A DNA stretch of 46,117 nucleotides from an uncultured Pseudanabaenaceae cyanobacterium (GTDB taxonomy: Bacteria; Cyanobacteriota; Cyanobacteriia; PCC-9006; JAAUQQ01), in assembly GCA_938017515.1 (NCBI GenBank), contig CALIJJ010000267.1, positions 1-46,117 on the forward strand, given 5' to 3'. The position numbers were made by a program, and so were the translations under genes. Below, in pieces: positions 24,248 to 33,209 of the stretch; the stretch's first letter is position 1, and each line of letters starts with the position of its first letter. The notes under the pieces were generated by a model that was given only the letters and a program-made list of their open reading frames with translations, had not been told where the DNA came from and did no database searches.

Positions 24248-25441
24248 TGCTGCAATCGCTTCAAACTGTTGCCAGCACAGGTACATGGCCCGTGGCACAT
24301 GAAAACAGCCCTTCCATTTCCCGCCCTTTAAGTTAAGTAGAACATCACCCCGACGGTTTAAATAACCAAACCATTCGCCCTCCGTCGGGTCAGCAAAATG
24401 AGACCAGGCATAGTCATGGACTTTCTCGTACCAGTCCCAACAGTCCGAACGGCCTGTCAGGCGATACCCCATGGATAAAGCCACTAAGGTTTCCAGGTGA
24501 ACCCACCAGAGTTTTTGATCCCATTCCAATTGTTGGGGAGGGTGACCCTCAATATCCAAGAAATAGAAAATACCACCGTAGGTATCGTCCCAACCAAATT
24601 TAAGAATATTGATCACGATGTCCATGGCCTGGTTAATCAGCGCCTGATCACCGCTACGTTGGGCAATATCCATAATGAACCACATGGCTTCAATGCCGTG
24701 GCCGGGGTTAATCACCCGACCCTCAAAACAGTCCACCGGACTCCCATCGGGCGCAACGCCTTCACGCAATAAGCCGTGTGATAAATCCAAAAAGCTCGTC
24801 ATTACTTCCTGGACTGTCTCCTGCAAAATTGTGTCGAGTTGAGCACCTGCCAAGAGCCAATCCATTTCCAGCGTTAAATTGGCCAAAATCATAGGCACGG
24901 CGAGGGATTTCATCGGGCGGCTCCCCGGATAAACCTTCGTATATTGCCCCTTCGGATTATCCTTGCGTCGCAGCACATTCTCATAGGCCTGAAGAGCGAT
25001 CGCTTTGGCCGCTTCATCGCCACTGGCTAGAGCGTACTGACTAAATGCCATGGCCGCAAAACAGTCAGAAAAAATATTGTAGGGCTGGATTAAAGGCTGT
25101 CCTCTACGATCAAGGGAAAAATACCAGTCACCCGACTGATCTCGTCCATGGGATGCGAGGAAATCAGCGCCATTGCGGGCGATCGCCAACCATCTTTGTC
25201 GTGTTTCCTCTGAGACATCTGGATGCGCTTTCAGTTGATTAAACAACGTAGAGAAAGTCCAGACCTGTCGATTTTGTAACCAGATGAATTTGTCAGTATC
25301 AAAGACCTGGCCAGTGCGATCAAGGCAGCTAAAGTAGCCTCCCTGCTCCGCGTCAATAGAGTATTTTGCCCAAAAGGGCAGCACGTCTTCCAGCAAAGCC
25401 TGCTTATACTGAAGCGCCAAGGCTCCAAAATCGCCTGTCAT
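24242..25441 (-). CDS. AGE-family epimerase/isomerase (N-acylglucosamine 2-epimerase-like)
   Basis: The product has about 399 residues and the (alpha/alpha)6 barrel of the AGE/RnBP family: FWLQNR-type motif ([16 protein letters not shown]), [25 protein letters not shown], the catalytic-region [21 protein letters not shown] and [14 protein letters not shown]. Such enzymes epimerise or isomerise free sugars, for example GlcNAc to ManNAc or glucose to mannose; the exact sugar is not deducible. I chose the ATG at 25441, preceded by GGTGAG; a longer frame from 25543 would run into the divergent Nudix gene. A Nudix gene starts divergently 67 bases away. Confidence 0.9.
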   Translation of the reverse strand: MTGDFGALALQYKQALLEDVLPFWAKYSIDAEQGGYFSCLDRTGQVFDTDKFIWLQNRQVWTFSTLFNQLKAHPDVSEETRQRWLAIARNGADFLASHGRDQSGDWYFSLDRRGQPLIQPYNIFSDCFAAMAFSQYALASGDEAAKAIALQAYENVLRRKDNPKGQYTKVYPGSRPMKSLAVPMILANLTLEMDWLLAGAQLDTILQETVQEVMTSFLDLSHGLLREGVAPDGSPVDCFEGRVINPGHGIEAMWFIMDIAQRSGDQALINQAMDIVINILKFGWDDTYGGIFYFLDIEGHPPQQLEWDQKLWWVHLETLVALSMGYRLTGRSDCWDWYEKVHDYAWSHFADPTEGEWFGYLNRRGDVLLNLKGGKWKGCFHVPRAMYLCWQQFEAIAAS

Positions 25442-25508
25442 CTCACCCCTCACCGCTGCAAACACCCCGTACAATAGCGGAAATTTGTTACCGACCCTTC
25501 TGCTACCT

Positions 25509-26051
25509 GTGAAATTCAACAATACGCCGAATTCCCCTGTCATCGTCGAGGGTCAAGAAGTTTGGATCAGCCGCAGTGTGACGGTATTGCCGGTGATAAT
25601 TTTTCGGATAGGCGATCGCGCCTATGTCCCCCTAGGTCTTCGGGGCAAAGGCTTACCGGACGAAGTGGGCAAATGGGGCCTACCCGGAGGATATCTGGAC
25701 TATGACGAAACCGCTGGTGATGCCGTGAGGCGAGAATGCTGGGAAGAGCTAGGTCTCAATATTTCTCAGCTCCATCAGCACTATCAGTATGAGGGGACCT
25801 TGGAACAGCCTTACTCCGTCTTCAGCGAACCCATTCGGCGCCAAAATGTGACGTTACGCTTCTGGCTAATCTTTCGGGCAGAGCAAGACATTGACTTGCC
25901 CCCCTTAAACCCCCAGGTCGGTAAAGAGGAAGTCGAAGAAGCCCGGTGGGTTGAACTCAACGAAGCATTAAGCATGGACCTGGCCTTTGGCCATCATTTG
26001 ATCATTAAAGAGTTTTTGGAGGAGGTTTATACGGGCAATTTACTGGGCTAA
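25509..26051 (+). CDS. Nudix hydrolase
   Basis: The product has about 180 residues. The Nudix box GX5EX7REUXEEXGU is complete as [18 protein letters not shown] then WEELGLN (near residues 70-92). The downstream [10 protein letters not shown] and [13 protein letters not shown] are typical for small-molecule Nudix enzymes. It hydrolyses a nucleoside diphosphate linked to some group; the substrate is unknown. The start is uncertain: GTG at 25509 ([10 protein letters not shown] follows) or TTG at 25485, neither with a clear ribosome site. Confidence 0.88.
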   Translation: MKFNNTPNSPVIVEGQEVWISRSVTVLPVIIFRIGDRAYVPLGLRGKGLPDEVGKWGLPGGYLDYDETAGDAVRRECWEELGLNISQLHQHYQYEGTLEQPYSVFSEPIRRQNVTLRFWLIFRAEQDIDLPPLNPQVGKEEVEEARWVELNEALSMDLAFGHHLIIKEFLEEVYTGNLLG

Positions 26052-26185
26052 ATGTTTCCCCCAGTCAGGAGCTAGCCCAGTAAATTGCCAACACGCTTCT
26101 AAAAACAGGTCCGCAAACCGAAATTTTATGGTCTGAGTCTGTAGAAATCTGAGCAGGAAGCAACGTCTCTCCTGTCGTTTTTCCA

Positions 26186-27133
26186 ATGTCAGTTCTCCGA
26201 CGATTGAATTTCGTGATGATGACTTCTGCAGAGCAATCGCTGTCTCCCTATCAGCAAAAAGCCCTTGAGAAAGCACTCTTGCAATCCCCTCATCGAGAAT
26301 CGCGAGGGGATAAGAGCAGCCCTTCGCTTAAATGGTTACTGCTCCGTGCTTTTGTCATCTATCAGCGTCACTCTACCCTTCCGGAAGCCGTTTTGCAGCG
26401 AGCTCAAATCCGATTTCAGAATCGACTGCGCGATCGCCTCGCTGTAGATTTTCAACCTCAGACCAAAGACAATCCCCAGCATGAATCGGCTCAAACCGTA
26501 GAGCTTCCCTATTATCTCTTTAGTTTCTGGCAAGAGGTCTTTGGAGCCCAAGCTGCGATCTCCCTGACCCCATCGGTAAACGCGGTTTTAGACCCACCCA
26601 AGCCTGCCTATCTTCTCGCCAAGCAAAACCAACGGTCAACCTACAGTCAAGCTTGGATTTCATTGATTCGAGGATATTTTGCGATCGCCAACCGCAACAC
26701 TAAAATTTCCCGCCTAAAGCGCTCCCTGGGATGCATCAGCTTGATTCCCATCACAATCGCTAAGCGACACATCCAAGTCCGTGGCGTCTGTATTCATTAC
26801 CATGATCTATTTCACTTCGAAGTGGCCCAACTTGACCGGATTCGCATGGGAAACGCATGGGTCAGCGGCATCCACGGGATTCGTAAAGGCGTGTTTCACG
26901 CCACAGATGTCCCGGAAGAGTACGATAGTTTTCTCGATGAAGCCCGTATTGCCATTCACGAAGCGCTCACACGACCCAGCCCATTTAGCATAATTAAAGC
27001 CGGGTGTTGGATGCTGCTATTACTATTACAAGGGATAAATCCATTTGCAGTATGCTTACGGCACTGGCGAACGATGCAGAAAAAGCAGCAAGGGGCGATC
27101 GATTTTTTCCAATTAATCCCCCTCAAAGACTAG
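26186..27133 (+). CDS. Conserved-looking protein of unknown function
   Basis: The 315-residue protein is not recognised. An N-terminal helical part (SPYQQKALEKALLQ) is followed by a basic middle (FQNRLRDRLAVDFQP) and a stretch IHYHDLFHFEVAQLDRIRMG with clustered His and acidic residues that could bind metal. A hydrophobic segment near the end (KAGCWMLLLLLQGINPFAV) suggests one membrane anchor. The start may instead be the ATG at 26216 or 26219. No neighbour gives a functional clue. The codon pattern and HIP1-like sequences inside support a native gene. Confidence 0.65.
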   Translation: MSVLRRLNFVMMTSAEQSLSPYQQKALEKALLQSPHRESRGDKSSPSLKWLLLRAFVIYQRHSTLPEAVLQRAQIRFQNRLRDRLAVDFQPQTKDNPQHESAQTVELPYYLFSFWQEVFGAQAAISLTPSVNAVLDPPKPAYLLAKQNQRSTYSQAWISLIRGYFAIANRNTKISRLKRSLGCISLIPITIAKRHIQVRGVCIHYHDLFHFEVAQLDRIRMGNAWVSGIHGIRKGVFHATDVPEEYDSFLDEARIAIHEALTRPSPFSIIKAGCWMLLLLLQGINPFAVCLRHWRTMQKKQQGAIDFFQLIPLKD

Positions 27134-27358
27134 GCGATCAGCGCCGATAGTCATCTGCAAAAGCGGGTTAAGATAATTCATTACAAGTTTTGTCCCCGCA
27201 AAAATAGAAAATCTGGTCTTACTTTCAGGCCTTTAATTCCAACGTAATTTCACCAGAGTGAGCCAAGTTACCATTTTTTTGTTAATGTATATGCATCCTA
27301 TGAACAAATAGTGGCTACAAACCATTTTTTGTTCTTTTTTCTTGAATGAGCGACTGTG

Positions 27359-27742
27359 ATGGAAGAGTTAACAGGTAAGGACTTACTAAAAAAAGTAAAG
27401 GAACTTCAGCAGACGGTTCCAAACCCCGCACGTAGAGAATTGGCTCGCCTTTGCGGTTATTCAAAAACGACGAAAAAAGGTGAAGAGCGCATCAATGTAA
27501 CGAAGTTCTACGAAGCACTGCTAGAAGCCAAGGGACTCAATGTTGGCTCAGAAGAGCAGTCCAAGAAGCGTCGGGGCCGGGAAGCAACCTTCAAGGTTGT
27601 TGTCCAAAAGAACGGACAGATCTTGATCGGTTCAACCTACGCCAAAAGTATGGGATTAGAGCCCGGTGACGAATTTAATATTAAACTGGGCTATAAGCAT
27701 ATTCACCTTGTGAAATGCGATTCTAAAGCTGACGAGGAGTAG
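27359..27742 (+). CDS. cyAbrB-type transcription regulator
   Basis: The 127-residue protein matches the cyanobacterial AbrB family. Its N-terminal half reads LTGKDLLKKVKELQQT and NPARRELARLCGYSKTT. The DNA-binding AbrB strand-hairpin follows: GREATFKVVVQKNGQILIGSTY, given here in part, then MGLEPGDEFNIKLGYKHIHL. These regulators control carbon/nitrogen balance, hydrogenase and other genes in cyanobacteria, acting as broad DNA-binding proteins. The ATG at 27359 directly follows a GTG in frame. The last 20 bases overlap the convergent restriction endonuclease gene. A poly-T-rich upstream region (27270-27345) probably holds the promoter. Confidence 0.92.
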   Translation: MEELTGKDLLKKVKELQQTVPNPARRELARLCGYSKTTKKGEERINVTKFYEALLEAKGLNVGSEEQSKKRRGREATFKVVVQKNGQILIGSTYAKSMGLEPGDEFNIKLGYKHIHLVKCDSKADEE

Positions 27743-28223
27743 TCGCATCAGCGACTTCGGCAGCATTGGGTAACACAAAGGGTGTTTTTCCTTGGACCAA
27801 AACATCCCACCACCCAAAGCACATTGCTAACTGGTGGTCAAGCTCAACTGTTGCCGTATTTGCCTTTTCCTGACCAGGTTCAGGAAGACAATAGGCGCTT
27901 AGCTCTGCTGCTTCAAGCAAATGTAAAACCCCCTTTGAAAAGCCCTCCCCAGCGTAAGCAATGAGTCCTTGCATGGGGAGGGCTTCTGTATCCTTAAGGG
28001 CATAGGGAATCTTTTCATCCACCGTGCCCTGGGAGCCTTGATATTTACATTCGATCGCCATCGCCTGATCGCCCGACTGGGAGAGCACCAAAATATCAAT
28101 GCGTCGATTCTTGCCGATGATCGATTTACCGACATAGACTTCACGAAAAATCTGCACCCCTCTGGCTCCAAAACGTCGCAGAATGTACTCTGCGATCAAG
28201 TTGGCATATTCATGTCCTGTCAT
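27723..28223 (-). CDS. Type II restriction endonuclease, PD-(D/E)XK fold
   Basis: The 166-residue protein carries a PD-(D/E)XK core: RIDILVLSQSGDQAMAIECKYQ, with D43, E58 and K60 as likely metal and catalytic residues, and then GTVDEK, with an N-terminal helix EYANLIAEYILRRFG. It starts inside the stop of the methyltransferase gene (ATGA overlap at 28220-28223), the standard arrangement for a translationally coupled restriction-modification pair, which lets the methyltransferase be made first. It would cut DNA unprotected by that enzyme. The recognition sequence cannot be predicted. A simple nuclease with another role is possible, but the coupling argues for R-M. Confidence 0.8.
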   Translation of the reverse strand: MTGHEYANLIAEYILRRFGARGVQIFREVYVGKSIIGKNRRIDILVLSQSGDQAMAIECKYQGSQGTVDEKIPYALKDTEALPMQGLIAYAGEGFSKGVLHLLEAAELSAYCLPEPGQEKANTATVELDHQLAMCFGWWDVLVQGKTPFVLPNAAEVADATTPRQL

Positions 28224-28930
28224 GGCGTTTCCTCAGCAAATCCTGCTTGAGACTGTTTTTCAATCTGTTCCTGTAGGCGATCGCGACTGGCCATCACAGC
28301 CTCATGGCATTTATCGTTGCCCTCAAATCGCCGCGCAATCTCCAAGGCTGCGACACCAACACTTCCACTGCCCATAAAAGGGTCAATCACCAACTCTCCC
28401 GGCTGGGTGCTTTGTTCGATCAAAATTTCTGAAAGTCTCGCGGGCTTTTCCGTGGGATATCCTCGATAAACACGCTTAACGGTTAGAATATCGGGAATAC
28501 CCAGGTTATTGAGCTTGCGCTTGCCCTTCTCAAAAAAAAGCACAAATTCATAGCGAGCCCGGTAGTGATAGCCCATGCCAATCGCGACTTTGTCCCAGAC
28601 GATGGGCTTCCAAAACTTGAATCCAGCGGCTTCAGCAATCGGCTTGATGACAAACATGGTCTCGGCATCACAGAAAACATAGCAATGGCGATCGCGCTTC
28701 AAAACACGATAGAGCTGCTCAAACAAAGCCCCAAAGCGGTGATTGGGAAAAATCTCAAACCACTGATTGCTGGATGCTTTGGAATTCTTCAGACGCGTTG
28801 TTGTACCAATGGCGCGGTGCTTTTCCAGCGATTCGTAGGGGGGATCAGTAATAATCAGATCAACGGAAGCATCCGGCAACGTCTGCAACCAATCCACTGC
28901 ATCCAGTTCCGAAAGCTGAAAATGAGCCAT
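28220..28930 (-). CDS. Beta-class DNA methyltransferase of a type II R-M system
   Basis: The product is 236 residues from the ATG at 28930. Catalytic motif IV DPPY is at ~29-32 (LIITDPPYESL) and SAM-binding motif I at ~183-190 (DPFMGSGSVG), so the order IV...I marks the beta class, usually N6-adenine or N4-cytosine; DPPY favours N6-adenine. The ~150 residues between hold the target recognition part. It protects host sites from the adjacent nuclease. An ATG at 28975 would add 15 residues; 28930 gives the typical start (MAHFQLSELDAVDWL). A solitary methyltransferase role is possible but the coupled nuclease makes R-M more likely. Confidence 0.88.
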   Translation of the reverse strand: MAHFQLSELDAVDWLQTLPDASVDLIITDPPYESLEKHRAIGTTTRLKNSKASSNQWFEIFPNHRFGALFEQLYRVLKRDRHCYVFCDAETMFVIKPIAEAAGFKFWKPIVWDKVAIGMGYHYRARYEFVLFFEKGKRKLNNLGIPDILTVKRVYRGYPTEKPARLSEILIEQSTQPGELVIDPFMGSGSVGVAALEIARRFEGNDKCHEAVMASRDRLQEQIEKQSQAGFAEETP

Positions 28931-29081
28931 TAAAGAGAGATGAGGCAAATCAGTGGTGACAGCCACCGACAACATTGGCTGTGGCGAACTCTGAACCTAG
29001 CCTAGAGCAAAATTGTTGCAACGGCGCTCTCAATGACATCACCGCAACCCTATAATGGCGGCAATTTGTCTCTAAATTCCC

Positions 29082-29444
29082 ATGGTGAATCGCTCACAAA
29101 GACAAAAGCTTGCGATCGCGTGGTCTGTCCTGATTTTGCTGCTCTGCACGCTGCCGAGTAAGTCCTTACCCCAGGCTCCACAGATGGGCTTAGATAAGCT
29201 GGTTCACTTCGGCCTATTTGCCATTTTTGGCTGGCTCTGGTTACGCACCTATCCCAAGCAATGGCGAAAGATCTGGGTCGCAGGCTTAGCCTTCGCCGTG
29301 TTCACTGAAGTGGCTCAAGCTAGTCTCAGCCAAGTCTTTGGCATCGAACGGTTTGCCGATGTCGCCGACGCCCTGGCTGACGCTTTAGGGGTGACAGTGA
29401 CGATATTCATCATGATGGTGCGCTCCAAGCAACACCACCTCTGA
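29082..29444 (+). CDS. VanZ-like membrane protein
   Basis: The 120-residue protein has three or four membrane helices and the VanZ signature: DKLVHFGLFAIFGWLW and FTEVAQASLSQVFGIERFADVADALADALG. VanZ-like proteins are widespread in bacteria; in one case VanZ confers teicoplanin tolerance, but the general role is unknown. The ATG at 29082 follows CCC with no obvious ribosome site. It lies divergently to the R-M pair. Confidence 0.85.
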   Translation: MVNRSQRQKLAIAWSVLILLLCTLPSKSLPQAPQMGLDKLVHFGLFAIFGWLWLRTYPKQWRKIWVAGLAFAVFTEVAQASLSQVFGIERFADVADALADALGVTVTIFIMMVRSKQHHL

Positions 29445-29510
29445 ACGGTATTCACCATGTCCCAACATTGCTGAAAATAAAGACTTATTTCGAGAGTTAA
29501 GGAAACCCCT

Positions 29511-29555
29511 AGGGAACACTCACATTTTTTCGAAATTCCCTTTAGGCTTGTGAGT
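29511..29555 (+). other. Possible H-type pseudoknot in a leader
   Basis: AGGGAA (29511-29516) can pair with TTCCCT (29536-29541), and ACTCACA (29518-29524) with TGTGAGT (29549-29555). The pairs interleave as in an H-type pseudoknot with loops of 1, 11 and 7 bases. It lies 65 bases before the next gene. The self-complementary CCCTAGGG (29507-29514) competes. Confidence 0.35.
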
Positions 29556-29619
29556 ACCTCTGCACTGTTAAATCAAGCATTTTTACCCACAATTCAGACT
29601 TTCAGCGATAAAAGGCACT

Positions 29620-29931
29620 ATGGATAACAACAGAACCTATCGGCTGACTTGCACGCTCACCTTTGGAGATATCTATGGGCAGATCATTATCTGGCTCATT
29701 GTTATCTTCCTCAGCTTGGCCGCAGCTCTAGCCCTGATGGGGGCCGGAAGCCCTGTCTATGCGCTGGCAACCGTCGGGCTCATTTTAGTCCTGTCGCTGC
29801 CCTTTCTACTCTTTGCCTTTGTCACAACGCTGCTGAACAATGTAGTGGTGGCTCAGTTCGACCCTGAGACTCAGCCCGCTGGACAAAATGCCGCCGTGGC
29901 ACCTGGTAATCCAGCGAGAATGGCCGGTTAA
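29620..29931 (+). CDS. Small two-helix membrane protein of unknown function
   Basis: The 103-residue protein begins with a polar stretch (MDNNRTYRLTCTLTFGDIYG), then two helices (IIIWLIVIFLSLAAALALMG and ALATVGLILVLSLPFLLFAF), then an acidic and proline-rich tail. I do not recognise the family. It stands alone between VanZ and the small ORF at 30037. Composition is typical for the genome. Confidence 0.6.
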   Translation: MDNNRTYRLTCTLTFGDIYGQIIIWLIVIFLSLAAALALMGAGSPVYALATVGLILVLSLPFLLFAFVTTLLNNVVVAQFDPETQPAGQNAAVAPGNPARMAG

Positions 29932-30036
29932 TCCGCTCTGTTTATGACCAGACGTTCATGACCAAACGATCATGAACAGACACTGACATCGTATTCAGGA
30001 TTCAGTCCAAATCAATAATGTTGGATTGACCTAGGG

Positions 30037-30210
30037 CTACGCTGCAATTTCGTTACGCGTAGCCCATTTTTTGATCGGCTCCATACATTTACCATTTGGA
30101 CCTTCGCCATTGGGCTCACCGCGTCCCCATCGCTTTCCCTGGGCAGTTGCATTCTGCTGAAATTCGCCTGTAATATTTCTTATATGCTTTGGATCTATAA
30201 CTAAGCAATG
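30037..30210 (-). CDS. Possible small protein (57 residues)
   Basis: On the minus strand a GTG near 30210 opens a frame starting HCLVIDPKHIRNITGEFQQN, then a Gly/Arg/Pro-rich part (KRWGRGEPNGEGPNG) and a basic end (MEPIKKWATRNEIAA). It lies in a 345-base gap and is divergent from the next gene. The composition is coding-like but not a known family. It is a weak call. Confidence 0.35.
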   Translation of the reverse strand, partial: HCLVIDPKHIRNITGEFQQNATAQGKRWGRGEPNGEGPNGKCMEPIKKWATRNEIAA

Positions 30211-30276
30211 CACCAACCCACCGTTGCTGTGTTGCTCAGGTCTGATGATTGTCAACTGCCAGCAGATGGGTCGCAT

Positions 30277-30933
30277 ATGTTATTAACTGAGCTAGCCGCA
30301 CAGGCTCCCGCCTCATGCAAGCTCCTCATCTCACGACGCCAATATCGGACATGCCATATCAATGTGCCCGATCTGGAACAACATCTGAGCGCCATCCAAA
30401 CGGGAAATGACTTCTATAGCTTTTACAAAGTATTTTCTGATCCACAGAAACTCATTCACCTGATTTGTAAGCTGGGCAACCGTGGGGATCGGATGGCCCT
30501 AACTCGCTCCCCCAAAGGCTATACATTGTGGGTGAGCGAGCCCGATGCCAAGCTCCTAGTACGCAACAATCAATCCAGCGGCAAAAATCTCCCAGTGGGC
30601 GACAATCCGGCCTACTGCAAAATCCTACCGCTCCAGGCTGAATTCTCGCCTTGCATGGTAACCGTCCCCAAAATAGGACAGTGCCTCGCGCTACAGCTGG
30701 GCGATCGCTTCTACCGTTTTTTCAAACTGGAAAAAGATTTTGAGGGCGTTCTCAATGTTGCGGGGCGGCTGTCTCGCCAGGGTTCCGAAACGATGATTGT
30801 CACAGCTCGGGGAATTTTGGATAAAGTGGCTCAACATCTAGACCCTGCTGTCCTGGAAAGCCTCAAGGGAGGTTACGTGGTTTGCCTACAGGAAGACAAT
30901 GCCGAACGGGTCGTGCCGAAAACAGCACCCTGA
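30277..30933 (+). CDS. Protein with internal duplication, unknown function
   Basis: The product is about 218 residues, with no membrane segment. Two tandem copies of a ~60-residue unit are visible: CHINVPDLEQHLSAIQTGND then FYSFYKVFSDPQKLI and LGNRGDRMALTRSPKG; and CMVTVPKIGQCLALQLGDRF then YRFFKLEKDFEGVL and LSRQGSETMIVTARG. The repeated VP...L...GD.FY.F.K pattern suggests two copies of one domain, perhaps a dimer-like sensor. Family unknown. The ATG at 30277 is preferred; a longer frame from 30208 has an unlikely N-terminus. It precedes truB by 120 bases. Confidence 0.7.
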   Translation: MLLTELAAQAPASCKLLISRRQYRTCHINVPDLEQHLSAIQTGNDFYSFYKVFSDPQKLIHLICKLGNRGDRMALTRSPKGYTLWVSEPDAKLLVRNNQSSGKNLPVGDNPAYCKILPLQAEFSPCMVTVPKIGQCLALQLGDRFYRFFKLEKDFEGVLNVAGRLSRQGSETMIVTARGILDKVAQHLDPAVLESLKGGYVVCLQEDNAERVVPKTAP

Positions 30934-31053
30934 CGCGATCGCTGTAATGAAAGTGCAAAGGAAGTGCAAACCATTGGATCACGGGCAGACTGTTGATAGA
31001 GGCGAATGACACGCTAAGATCGTCGGGTTTGCTCATTCCACTCTGCGCTGCCT

Positions 31054-31962
31054 GTGTACGGACTGCTCAATTTACATAAGCCCCTGGGCTGGACCTCCCA
31101 TGACTGTGTCGCTAAGGTTCGCCGTTTCGTGAATCAGAAGCGAGTCGGCCATGGCGGTACCTTAGATCCCGCAGCCACAGGCGTCCTACCGATCGCGCTG
31201 GGGCAGGCAACACGGCTCTTGCAATATTTGCCGGTGGACAAAGCCTATCTGGGACGAGTGCGTCTGGGACTGACGACCACAACCGATGATTTAGAAGGAG
31301 AAGTGCTCTCCCAACAAGATGCCTCAGCGGTGACCCGAGAGGCCGTAGAAGCCGCCTTGGATGCATTCATAGGCACCATTGATCAGGTCCCTCCCCGCTA
31401 CAGCGCCATTCAGGTCGATGGGCAGCGACTGTATGATCGCGCTCGCAAGGGAGAAGCGTTTGAGGTGCCATTACGCACGGTGACAGTCAAATCCATTGAG
31501 CTGGTGGACTGGATTCCTGGCTTAGGCGGGCGATCGCCCGAAATTGAACTATCCATCGCCTGTGGCCCCGGCACCTACATTCGCTCCATCGCTCGCGACC
31601 TCGGCGCAGCATTAGGCGTTGGCGGTACGCTCGCAAGTCTCGTCCGCACGCAAAGCTGTGGATTGGGTCTTGCTTCAAGTCTGACGTTGGAAGAGCTTGA
31701 AACGCACATTAAAACCAACACATTTACCCCTTTAGATCCAGCCCTGGTTCTAGGCCATTTGCCCTCAGTGCAACTGACACCGGAACTAATGCGACGCTGG
31801 AATTTTGGTCAACGCTTACCGATGGACGATCGTGAGCCCGATCCCGCCCCGCTACGGGTGGAAGATTCAGCCGGAATGTTGCTCGGTATTGGTGAGTTAC
31901 GGCTGGGTGAAGGTGTAACCATTCTGGCCCCCAGGCTGGTACTCGGCAAAGGCCAAGGCTAG
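31054..31962 (+). CDS. truB: tRNA pseudouridine-55 synthase
   Basis: TruB converts U55 of the T-loop of tRNAs to pseudouridine. The 302-residue protein has the family start (YGLLNLHKPLGWTSHDCV), the catalytic motif GHGGTLDPAATGVLP with D38, YLGRVRLGLTTTTDDLEG, and PPRYSAIQVDGQRLYDRAR. The later CGPGTYIRSIARDLGAALG is also diagnostic. The C-terminal ~80 residues are the variable PUA-like part. The start is GTG at 31054. It stands alone and ends at 31962; no strong terminator was found. Confidence 0.95.
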   Translation: MYGLLNLHKPLGWTSHDCVAKVRRFVNQKRVGHGGTLDPAATGVLPIALGQATRLLQYLPVDKAYLGRVRLGLTTTTDDLEGEVLSQQDASAVTREAVEAALDAFIGTIDQVPPRYSAIQVDGQRLYDRARKGEAFEVPLRTVTVKSIELVDWIPGLGGRSPEIELSIACGPGTYIRSIARDLGAALGVGGTLASLVRTQSCGLGLASSLTLEELETHIKTNTFTPLDPALVLGHLPSVQLTPELMRRWNFGQRLPMDDREPDPAPLRVEDSAGMLLGIGELRLGEGVTILAPRLVLGKGQG

Positions 31963-32363
31963 ATTCGGAGCACAACAATACAGTAGTCCGTCCAGTCCGC
32001 AATGCCCCCCTGGCCGATGATGGTTGAGGAACATAACAGCATTGTTTCTTATAAAAAGCCAAGTATTGACTCAGGTTCTCCATCCCGTCAGAGGTTGAGT
32101 TTGCTTGACTCAACTCATCACTGAAACAACCCGTAAATCAGCGATTCCAAGGGCATCTCAGTAGAAAGGCATGGGTGTATGTTCATATTAAAAAATTTGA
32201 AATTCAATCCACGAATTCAGCCATTTAAACCATAGGTAACGTCATTTATAACCATAGAGATTCTTAGGAAATGTAGCGTTTAAGTCATGACTATCGATTC
32301 TAAAAACATCGACCATGGCCATTGAAGACCCTAGATTTCCAGGAATTTTGTGTTTCCCTATTG
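31963..32363. other. 401-base spacer after truB
   Basis: A small hairpin (GTTGAGT at 32094-32100 with ACTCAAC at 32108-32114) is the only clear structure, and it lacks a T run. The rest is AT-richer and probably holds the promoter of the next gene. No gene is visible. Confidence 0.5.
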
Positions 32364-33065
32364 ATGGATACGGTCAGGACGATGACATTACAACAGTTCT
32401 ACGAGCAAAAAATTGCTAAGCACAGCTTTAGGCCCTATTTAGTTCGACGTAACCGGGGCGATCGCTATCTTGCAGCAGGTCTTACAACCATAGTTGGACT
32501 CATGGCTGTCCACGGCCTTTGGGCCCAAAATGTCCAGGCTCAAGCCAGCGACGTCATATCGCAGCAAGTCGTATCGCAGCAAGCCCCCCGTGCGGCTCTC
32601 CCCCAGGCCATGCATCATGGTGCTCCCCAAGTCGCCAACGGCGTCTATCTATTTGGAGATACCACGACCCCAGGGCAGCTCGGCCATGAGTACATGGTGC
32701 TCCAAGTGAAAGGGAGTGATGTGATCGGTGGCTTCTACGAACTTGACAGTTCGTTTAGTTGCTTCAGCGGCACCATCACAGCCCAAGAACTGAGCCTTCA
32801 AGTTCAGGATCCCCAACGGCCAGACAGGGGGCTATACCAAGTCCCCATCTACCTCGACAATCAATCCGCCACGTCCCGATTTGTTCTGCCCTATGAAAAT
32901 TCCTTGGGCCTCCAAGGAACGTATCGAATTGATGGCATGGGGCAGGAGAGCCAGCGCATTTTAGACGTCTGCCGTGCCAGCCAAAGCCTGAGTCAACGCT
33001 TTGAGCCAGCGTATCGTTTCCTCAGCCCCGGCTCTATTATTTCCATGACGGCCTCAACCCGTTAG
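32364..33065 (+). CDS. Secreted or anchored protein of unknown function
   Basis: About 233 residues. A cytoplasmic basic start (KIAKHSFRPYLVRRNRGDRYL) is followed by a hydrophobic segment AAGLTTIVGLMAVHGLWAQ, with possible signal peptidase site AQA. The outside part has a Gln-rich linker and a beta-rich domain (GVYLFGDTTTPGQLGHEYMV, then GGFYELDSSFSCFSG). I do not recognise the family beyond its look of a conserved cyanobacterial envelope protein. The start could also be the ATG at 32382. It precedes mfd by 144 bases. Confidence 0.7.
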   Translation: MDTVRTMTLQQFYEQKIAKHSFRPYLVRRNRGDRYLAAGLTTIVGLMAVHGLWAQNVQAQASDVISQQVVSQQAPRAALPQAMHHGAPQVANGVYLFGDTTTPGQLGHEYMVLQVKGSDVIGGFYELDSSFSCFSGTITAQELSLQVQDPQRPDRGLYQVPIYLDNQSATSRFVLPYENSLGLQGTYRIDGMGQESQRILDVCRASQSLSQRFEPAYRFLSPGSIISMTASTR

Positions 33066-33209
33066 GTGAAAACAGGCGAGCATTCTCGAAATCGCGCTCG
33101 ATGGAAAAGCATCGCAGCAAAAGTTCTTTCAATTCCCGCTTTGAATTCTCTAAAGTAGGAAGAGACACCCTTGTCTAAGACTGCTGTTGCCTCAGATTGC
33201 TCCCTGCCC

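Noticed and set aside
26040..26276. 78-codon minus-strand frame between Nudix and the orphan gene
   Set aside because: Overlaps the start of the plus-strand gene, with no ribosome site and no family resemblance.
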